Assembly: GCF_004770105.1 (NCBI RefSeq)
Contig: NZ_RQEY01000023.1
Span: 1-64,000, forward strand
Origin: Leptospira andrefontaineae
GTDB taxonomy: Bacteria > Spirochaetota > Leptospiria > Leptospirales > Leptospiraceae
Direction of reading: 5' to 3'
DNA: 64,000 nucleotides
A program made the translations under genes and the position numbers. This document shows positions 58,745-64,000 of this stretch, one piece after another. Numbering within the stretch: the stretch's first letter is position 1; each line of letters begins with the position of its first letter. The notes below the pieces were generated by a model, which saw only the letters and a list, made by a program, of their open reading frames with translations, was not told where the DNA came from and did not search any database.

Positions 58745-59028
58745 GGTAAAAGAGGCGCAGAGGAATTTTCACACAAAGACACAAAGTAACGGAGAGGGGA
58801 GTCAGTATTTGTTGGAGAATATAATAGTTATCTAGATTTAAAATAAGTTTGGGAGCAAAGTAGTTTCGGAATTGAACTATGAAATTTTTCTCACGCTAAG
58901 CCACAAAGAGCGCTAAGTAAAGAAACTCGGAATGTAGGAGTTCCTACATTCTATAATCTTTTTGCCCTTAGCATCTTTGCGTGAGAAATAAGCTCAGTGT
59001 TCTCCGTGATCTCTGTGCGAAAAATTAC
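58745..59028. repeat. CACAGAG-type dispersed repeat, cluster 4, with palindrome
   Basis: The 326-bp spacer 58699-59024 has no gene. It carries TTTTCACACAAAGACACAAA (58767 on), TTTCTCACGCTAAGCCACAA (58887 on), CTTAGCATCTTTGCGTGAGA (58967 on), and GTGTTCTCCGTGATCTCTGT (from about 58998), in alternating orientation. A near-perfect palindrome AATGTAGGAGTTCCTACATT lies at 58931-58950. The last arm runs into the end of the SpoIID-like gene. Confidence 0.62.
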
Positions 59029-60146
59029 CTAGTAATTCTCGCGAATTCAATCCCTTGGTAGTAATGGCGGATGATCTCTGCATAGGTAAAATTCTGTTTC
59101 GCCATACCGAAACTTCCCCATTGGCTTAAGCCCACTCCGTGACCCGCTCCCATTCCCTTGATCAAAAATCCTTCACTTTCTCTTTTGATACCGAAACGTA
59201 GGGACTTCACTGAAGTTCCGAGTAAGTTACGGAATTCTTTACCTTTAATTTTTGAAGTGCCTTGTTTACCGATCACTTCCAAAAGATCCACTCTGCCGGA
59301 AGGAGTTCTGGAAAGGACTTGGACGGATTGAATAGAACCAACGCCTAAAGAAGAAAGAATATGGTCCATTTTATCTTGGTCTAAAATTTCTTTCCAAACG
59401 AAATTATCACCAGCCTCATCGAATCTGGAAGCGACGGATTCTAAGTAAGGAAGTCTTTTCCCTCCCCAAACTTGGTCTGGAGTTTCTGTTCTTCCTCCAC
59501 TATTGGAATGAAAGAACATATGGATAGGATCATCTTCGTAAACTGCGAGAACACCTTCCGTATCGCGAACAGCTTGAGTGGTTCTTGGATTTTCTTTTGC
59601 CATACCAGAATACGCTTGTGAATTCACTGTGGATTCCACGTCATAAACGGTATCTTTTTTATTCAGTATCTCTCTGATTGCATAAGTTCTGGAACAGATC
59701 GCTTGTGCTTTTAAAGCTTCGGTCGGCCAACCTGCAGGAACTTCGGAAGGAACAACAGAATATAAATATTCTTCTAATGGAACTCGATTGATAAGAAGAA
59801 CGTTACCATTTTTATCAGGTTGGAGTAAAATTTCTCCTCTGAACTTTCTTCCTTTATATTCCAAACCGGGATTATCCGCTACGAAACGGATAGGCGCCTT
59901 CAATTTTTTAGCGTCCAAAGAAACCGCATCGTAAGCACGTTTGATCAAAAGATCGTTCACATCATATACGAAAATTACTCCGTCCGCTTTGATCATCAGA
60001 TCGGATTCAGCCTTTCCTAAAAAGACCCTGATCTTTTCAGAAGTTTTAAGAGCATTCGGAGCATTCCAAGGGCGGATAATGACGGTATTACAACCCCAGA
60101 CCGCCAAAATTAAGAATGATAGAATGATAATAGAAAGTCGTTTCAT
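59025..60146 (-). CDS. SpoIID/LytB-domain lipoprotein
   Basis: From the ATG at 60146 the protein has 373 residues; a GTG two codons upstream is possible. The signal ends in LAVWGC, a lipobox with Cys about 19. The SpoIID domain is clear: [49 protein letters not shown] and [17 protein letters not shown]. SpoIID-type enzymes are lytic transglycosylases or amidase activators that act on cell-wall glycan. In a non-sporulating Gram-negative this suggests peptidoglycan turnover. It is probably anchored in a periplasm-facing membrane. Confidence 0.9.
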   Translation of the reverse strand: MKRLSIIILSFLILAVWGCNTVIIRPWNAPNALKTSEKIRVFLGKAESDLMIKADGVIFVYDVNDLLIKRAYDAVSLDAKKLKAPIRFVADNPGLEYKGRKFRGEILLQPDKNGNVLLINRVPLEEYLYSVVPSEVPAGWPTEALKAQAICSRTYAIREILNKKDTVYDVESTVNSQAYSGMAKENPRTTQAVRDTEGVLAVYEDDPIHMFFHSNSGGRTETPDQVWGGKRLPYLESVASRFDEAGDNFVWKEILDQDKMDHILSSLGVGSIQSVQVLSRTPSGRVDLLEVIGKQGTSKIKGKEFRNLLGTSVKSLRFGIKRESEGFLIKGMGAGHGVGLSQWGSFGMAKQNFTYAEIIRHYYQGIEFARITR

Positions 60147-60206
60147 GGGCACCTTCGGAATTCGTATACCTTTGGTACTTACTATCGAAGGAAAATCGGA
60201 TTCCCT

Positions 60207-61550
60207 TCAGCGATTTTTAGGAGAGAAGATGGATACTGCTTCCAAATGAGGGGTCTGAGGGAATGGATCACAGAGTAGGAACTCCTCCATTTGATAGGAT
60301 TCTTCCAAAATGCGGGCATCTCTCAGAAGATTTTCAGGATTACAGGAAATATAGATCAGCTGGGAAACAGGGTTCGAATTTAAGAAGGCGCATAATTCGG
60401 GGGAAAGTCCACTTCTGGGAGGATCGGCTATCACCACAGAATCCTTCCAAGGGAGATTTGCAGAATTCATTTTCTCCAAACCTTTTTTGTGAAATAAGTC
60501 AAATGCCAGAAATTCTATCTTTTTGTCCGGGAAAACTTCCTGTAGGAATTCCTCTCCCGCCGAAACGGAAGAAGATATTATATCAATCCCTAGGATCCTG
60601 GAAAATTTTTCTCCGAATAGAATAGAGAAAAATCCGCTCCCGCAGAAAAGGTCCGCAAGATTCTCCGCAGGTTTAATTTTGGATTTAATAAATTCTAAAA
60701 TTTTAATGAACTCTTTTGGGTTCGGTTGGAAAAATCCATCAAATGGGATTTTGAATTTTTTGCCCCAGATCTCTTCTATCAGATAAACATTTCCTCTGAT
60801 CGCAATAGCTTCTCCAGAGGCAGAAATTTCTCCTTTTTTGCGGTTAAAACAGAATACTATATTTTTCGCGCTTAGGATCTCTTTTGCTTTTTCGGCTACT
60901 TGCTTCATTAGATCTTCATTTTTGAAGTCTTCTGTGAATGTGAGAATACTCATCGAGTCATCGTTAAAAACAGATTTGCGAAGAGTGAGATATTTCAGGT
61001 AACCTGTTTCTTTTTTGCGATCATATTCCAATTCAGGAAAACATTCCAAAAGTTTTTGGAATAAAGGTATTTCAGAATTTGCCCAATCTGTTTGGATGGA
61101 ACAGTTTTCTATTTGTACAATCCTTCTGAAATTTCCTGACATTCTTAAACCAACGACTCGTCCCGGAAATACGGCAAAGTCCATACGGTTTCTGTAAGAG
61201 TAGGAAGACTCCGCAGGAGATGTATCTTTGTTTATTGGATTAAAATTTTCTAATCCTCTTAGGATTGGTTCAGATGTTAATTTGAATTGATCAGGATAGG
61301 GTAGGTGTTGGCCGGAACATCCTCCACATTCTCCGAAACTTTGGCATTTGGGAGAAGAGACCCTTTGTTCTAAATGTGTAGGATTCCATTTATAGAAAAC
61401 TTTTCTTTTTCCGAATTTGTATACTTCGTATACGTCTCCGGGTAGAGAATAAGGGATTTCTATTTTTCTTTTTCCTAATGTACCTTCTCCTCTTAAATTG
61501 GGTAGAAGGTTCTCAATTTCTAAAACTCCGAAAGGTTCCTGGTCAAACAT
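60207..61550 (-). CDS. RNA uridine C5-methyltransferase, RumA/TrmA type with Fe-S motif
   Basis: This 447-residue protein has an N-terminal TRAM-like part, an iron-sulfur motif C69-x5-C75-x2-C78 with a fourth candidate Cys150, then a SAM-dependent methyltransferase domain with DLFCGSGFFSI, ADPPRSGLSPEL and the catalytic Cys in YISCNPENLLRDA. It methylates a uridine in rRNA or tRNA in the cytosol. RumA-like proteins have the same Cys spacing. The exact target cannot be read from sequence. Confidence 0.9.
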   Translation of the reverse strand: MFDQEPFGVLEIENLLPNLRGEGTLGKRKIEIPYSLPGDVYEVYKFGKRKVFYKWNPTHLEQRVSSPKCQSFGECGGCSGQHLPYPDQFKLTSEPILRGLENFNPINKDTSPAESSYSYRNRMDFAVFPGRVVGLRMSGNFRRIVQIENCSIQTDWANSEIPLFQKLLECFPELEYDRKKETGYLKYLTLRKSVFNDDSMSILTFTEDFKNEDLMKQVAEKAKEILSAKNIVFCFNRKKGEISASGEAIAIRGNVYLIEEIWGKKFKIPFDGFFQPNPKEFIKILEFIKSKIKPAENLADLFCGSGFFSILFGEKFSRILGIDIISSSVSAGEEFLQEVFPDKKIEFLAFDLFHKKGLEKMNSANLPWKDSVVIADPPRSGLSPELCAFLNSNPVSQLIYISCNPENLLRDARILEESYQMEEFLLCDPFPQTPHLEAVSIFSPKNR

Positions 61551-61553
61551 GGA

Positions 61554-61997
61554 TTAAGGACGAATGTCTATATTCTCCAGTCCTTGGTTCGTAAATATCT
61601 CTTCGTATTTACTTATATAAGGAGCTTCTTTTTCGATTCTTTCCTCTATCGCCATAGACGCCACACCTGTCTCTCCATACTCTTGGAGGAAATCTCTTCT
61701 GGCCATTCTGTGAATAAGCTCATCCCAGAATAATTCATTATCGTAATCAGAGATGATATCGAATATATCCGTTTGATCTTCGAATTTGCGAGTAGGGAAA
61801 TACACATTGTCAGCAGCATCGTAATCCACGAATTCCTGCTTCCCAAAATCTTTTGCAAAGGAAAGTATGTATTGCTCGAGTTCGGCGTAGGAATTTAATT
61901 CCTCGTCACCTTCATTAAAAGCATTGATCATCCAACTGGAGATCGCGATGGATTTTAGTAAGGTTTCGTACTGCTCGGGTGTGAACTCAATTTTCAT
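61554..61997 (-). CDS. Small acidic cytosolic protein, function unknown
   Basis: From the ATG at 61997, with GAGGA 6 bases upstream, the protein has 147 residues; a TTG at 62021 would add 8. It is strongly acidic and helical (MKIEFTPEQYETLLKSIAIS, YAELEQYILSFAKDFGKQEF) with no signal or membrane segment. It sits 3 bp upstream of the RNA methyltransferase gene, so the two are co-transcribed. Start region overlaps the divergent lipoprotein start (CATG). Family not recognised. Confidence 0.72.
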   Translation of the reverse strand: MKIEFTPEQYETLLKSIAISSWMINAFNEGDEELNSYAELEQYILSFAKDFGKQEFVDYDAADNVYFPTRKFEDQTDIFDIISDYDNELFWDELIHRMARRDFLQEYGETGVASMAIEERIEKEAPYISKYEEIFTNQGLENIDIRP

Positions 61998-62535
61998 GCA
62001 AAATCCTCGAATTAAGGTCAATTTTAACCGGAGAGCCCAAGGAGCTACCAGATTTTTTCAAGATGCCGTCTACTTTAGAACCTTCTTATTTTGTATTTGT
62101 TTGGTTTCAGGGCTTGGATCCTGCGCAAGTCCCCAGAGATTCGACCAACTTAAAAAAGCTAAAGATGACAAAGCATTGGTGTATGTGCTTAGACCACAAA
62201 GAGAGGCTCAGTCTTTATTCGCCTTTAATATAGAATTGTATAAATATTCAGGATCTTTTAAAGAAGGTGGTCGTAGTTTATTCCAAAATTTCGGATTGGA
62301 TTCGGGAGAATATAAAACTCTGGAGCTTAATCCCGGATTTTACGCTTTGAAATGTAGAGATTATGAAAAAGTATTTTTTGCGAAAGAAGGTAAGATTACT
62401 TTCTTATCTATAGAACTTTATAATACTGGGAACTTTTCCTTACCCGAATTATTCATACAAGAATCTAAACCGGAAGATGCGCTTAGATCTTTGTTAGAAG
62501 GTAAAAGAATGTATTGGACTTCTTCCGAAAACTAA
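61996..62535 (+). CDS. DUF2846-like lipoprotein
   Basis: From the ATG at 61996 the protein has 179 residues; a longer frame begins at 61924 inside the opposite gene. A basic N-terminus and signal (FLFCICLVSGLGSC) give a lipobox with Cys about 43. The mature part starts ASPQRFDQLKKAKDDKALVYVLRPQREAQ, matching the DUF2846 pattern (ALVYVLRP), and is mostly beta. DUF2846 proteins are envelope lipoproteins of unknown role. It overlaps the end of the convergent hydrolase by 4 bases. Confidence 0.7.
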   Translation: MQNPRIKVNFNRRAQGATRFFQDAVYFRTFLFCICLVSGLGSCASPQRFDQLKKAKDDKALVYVLRPQREAQSLFAFNIELYKYSGSFKEGGRSLFQNFGLDSGEYKTLELNPGFYALKCRDYEKVFFAKEGKITFLSIELYNTGNFSLPELFIQESKPEDALRSLLEGKRMYWTSSEN

Positions 62536-63407
62536 GGATTCCAATGTGAGATCAGCTCTTCCAGGAATTTCAGGAAATTTTTGGCACCTTTAGATCTTCC
62601 CATTTCCATCCAATCTAAATGTCCTCCACCTTTGATCTCCCAGAAAATTTTAGGATCTTTTGCTTTTTGAAAAAGTTCCATTCCATTCGGATAAGAAACG
62701 ACCTGGTCCTCTGTTCCGTGAACCACTAGTAATTTCACTGGAGAAATTTGATCCGCTACTTCTCCGGGACTTAAATGATCCGAGAAGAAGAACCCGACCA
62801 GCTGTCCTATCGGAAAGAAAAAAACTCTCTCTGCTACTGTTTTCGCCACATGAGAATAATACGCGAAAGTCCCGTCGCCAACAACCAAGAGCAGCCCGTC
62901 TTTGTTTTGCATTTCTCCTACTGCTCTTATTGCAAGGGCACCCCCCATACTTTGTCCGTAAAGAATCCAAGGGATTCCAAATTCTTTCGCTCTATTTTGT
63001 TGGAATTTCAAAATTTCTTTAGAATCTTCTAATATAGGTCCCTTCTCCGCTTCCCCTTCCGAATCTCCATAACCTCTATAATCCCAGATCACTAATTCGT
63101 AACCTTTTTCTACAAGCCAGAGAAGGCTGATATAGTGGCTAGACATATTTTCCCCATTTCCGTGGAACTGTAGGATACTTGCCTTAACTTTTATTTTAGA
63201 AGGTTTGAAGATCCAAACTTTAATGTTTGTTCCGTCTTTCATTTGAAGGGAAATTTTTTCAGGCTGAAATCCCATTTTTTCAGGAGGGATATACATTTCT
63301 TTCGTAGGATAAAATAACATGGAGGAACAGTTCCCCAAGAATAGAAACATAAGAATGGTATATAATAGATATTTAAAATTGATATACGTAGGAGAAGCTG
63401 GCTTCAT
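62532..63407 (-). CDS. Alpha/beta hydrolase lipoprotein
   Basis: This 291-residue protein has a signal ending in LFLGNC (Cys about 27). The hydrolase core shows LQFHGNGENMSSHY (oxyanion loop), the nucleophile Ser in YGQSMGGALA, Asp in HGTEDQVVSY and His in GGHLDWM, a full triad. AAGGAA lies 7 bases upstream of the ATG at 63407. It resembles BEM46/ABHD-type membrane-linked serine hydrolases, which act on lipid or peptide esters. Its start overlaps the upstream gene by 35 bases. Confidence 0.88.
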   Translation of the reverse strand: MKPASPTYINFKYLLYTILMFLFLGNCSSMLFYPTKEMYIPPEKMGFQPEKISLQMKDGTNIKVWIFKPSKIKVKASILQFHGNGENMSSHYISLLWLVEKGYELVIWDYRGYGDSEGEAEKGPILEDSKEILKFQQNRAKEFGIPWILYGQSMGGALAIRAVGEMQNKDGLLLVVGDGTFAYYSHVAKTVAERVFFFPIGQLVGFFFSDHLSPGEVADQISPVKLLVVHGTEDQVVSYPNGMELFQKAKDPKIFWEIKGGGHLDWMEMGRSKGAKNFLKFLEELISHWNP

Positions 63408-64000
63408 TATAATTCCTTTGGGCTTTTGCCTCTAATCTTAATTCATGGTTGGCGTGGATCGCATAACGAAATCCTAATTGTGCCTTATAATCATCAGGGA
63501 CCCCATAAATCGAAAACGTATAATAATGCAAAGATAATACCGCTTTGAAAGAATCGAAATTAGCGATCCAATAGGCTGCGATTTGAGGAGCTACAACTGC
63601 ATTTGTATCATACTTGCCGTTATATCTTACTTTTGCTCCTGCTTGAGCGGAAAATAAAAAACGTTTTGGTCCTTCTGAAAACTGATCCTGGAAGCTATAA
63701 CCGAAGGTAGTTTCTAAATTTGCATTTGTAACTCTTTCATATTTTTCCGATTTAGAAACTTCATCTAATCTATAGAGTGTATATGACAGATCTTCCGGCC
63801 GGAGTAATGCCTGCCATTCTAGATTCTTTTTATCTTCTTTATTTCCTTTTTTTTCATAGACGGAAGAATCCGCTCCGGAGTCTACAAAATACGAAACAGA
63901 ACGACCTAACGAATTATAAGGAGTTAGAGAAAGCATTCGAATTATATGGAATTCTTCCAAATGTAGTTTTTTGGAATCTTGGTAATATCTCGCTTTGAGA
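63373..64000 (-). CDS. Partial gene: C-terminal part of a DUF4105-like exported protein
   Basis: The frame is open through the right edge of the window, so the visible part (about 208 codons) is only the C-terminus; the TTG at 63960 is just an internal codon. The visible sequence contains LEEFHIIRMLSLTPYNSLGRSVSYFVDSGADSSVYEKK, then strand-rich segments ending in ASFSYVYQF. The alternating aromatic beta pattern and the final Phe suit an outer-membrane barrel tail or a DUF4105/Lnb C-terminal domain. The end overlaps the hydrolase start by 35 bases. Assignment is tentative. Confidence 0.6.
   Translation of the reverse strand, partial: LKARYYQDSKKLHLEEFHIIRMLSLTPYNSLGRSVSYFVDSGADSSVYEKKGNKEDKKNLEWQALLRPEDLSYTLYRLDEVSKSEKYERVTNANLETTFGYSFQDQFSEGPKRFLFSAQAGAKVRYNGKYDTNAVVAPQIAAYWIANFDSFKAVLSLHYYTFSIYGVPDDYKAQLGFRYAIHANHELRLEAKAQRNYNEASFSYVYQF

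Noticed and set aside
58699..59024. CRISPR array in the repeat-rich spacer
   Set aside because: The repeats differ in sequence, orientation and spacing and there are no cas genes; they belong to the dispersed CACAGAG family.
62650..63032. Overlapping 85-120-codon frames on both strands of the hydrolase gene
   Set aside because: All lie inside the hydrolase with an intact catalytic triad; they are shadows.

Overview
The window looks like chromosomal DNA of a Leptospira species. The case rests on many predicted spirochaetal lipoproteins with relaxed lipoboxes (NC, SC, GC), moderate to low G+C, the TonB receptor and circularly permuted ATP-grasp content, and short dispersed palindromes in the spacers. 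The visible G+C seems higher than in L. interrogans, so a P2 or saprophyte-type species is plausible. That species-level guess is inference. I see no rRNA, tRNA, CRISPR array, complete insertion sequence or prophage.

Layout. 1-5 kb: a lipoprotein gene flanked by inverted copies of a GC-rich repeat, then a divergent thioredoxin-reductase-like / LysR pair and a TauD-type dioxygenase. 5-8.7 kb: a single-chain biotin-dependent acyl-CoA carboxylase and a small exported protein. 8.7-12.8 kb: a complete sulfate ABC importer operon (sbp-cysT-cysW-cysA, minus strand) with a recognisable promoter and an 18-bp palindrome at its start. 12.9-20.5 kb: a 7TM receptor-PP2C phosphatase, a 44-aa protein, a large membrane protein, a DUF445 protein, two tiny overlapping lipoproteins and a pirin. 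20.6-29.5 kb, mostly minus strand: HtrA-like protease, monooxygenase, nitronate monooxygenase, a three-gene envelope-lipid transport operon (MlaC-like, RND/MMPL, lipoprotein), a Het-C/phospholipase-like exported protein whose start codon lies in a 14-bp inverted repeat, and an arsenosugar-type glycosyltransferase.

29.6-38.4 kb is the most accessory stretch. It holds an exported protein pair, a sterol-desaturase family enzyme followed directly by a decayed dioxygenase fragment, an enoyl-reductase-like protein, two lipoproteins (one with HEGGH), an AT-rich orphan caspase-like gene followed by a GC-rich structured spacer, and a GDSL hydrolase. 38.5-51.6 kb is a 13-kb plus-strand block. Two versions of the ATP-grasp / alpha-E / transglutaminase peptide-ligase system (one split with DUF2126, one fused) bracket an imelysin-like lipoprotein and a TonB-dependent receptor. 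This is the best candidate for an undescribed functional system in the window, perhaps a peptide or metal-handling pathway.

51.9-64 kb: fatty-acid desaturase, pyrE, two proteins of unknown function, a FtsX-type ABC exporter, a SpoIID-like lipoprotein, an Fe-S RNA uridine methyltransferase, small conserved proteins, an alpha/beta hydrolase lipoprotein and the 3' part of a gene running off the right edge. Four spacers (20.5, 23.5, 51.7 and 58.8 kb) carry related CACAGAG-type repeats.
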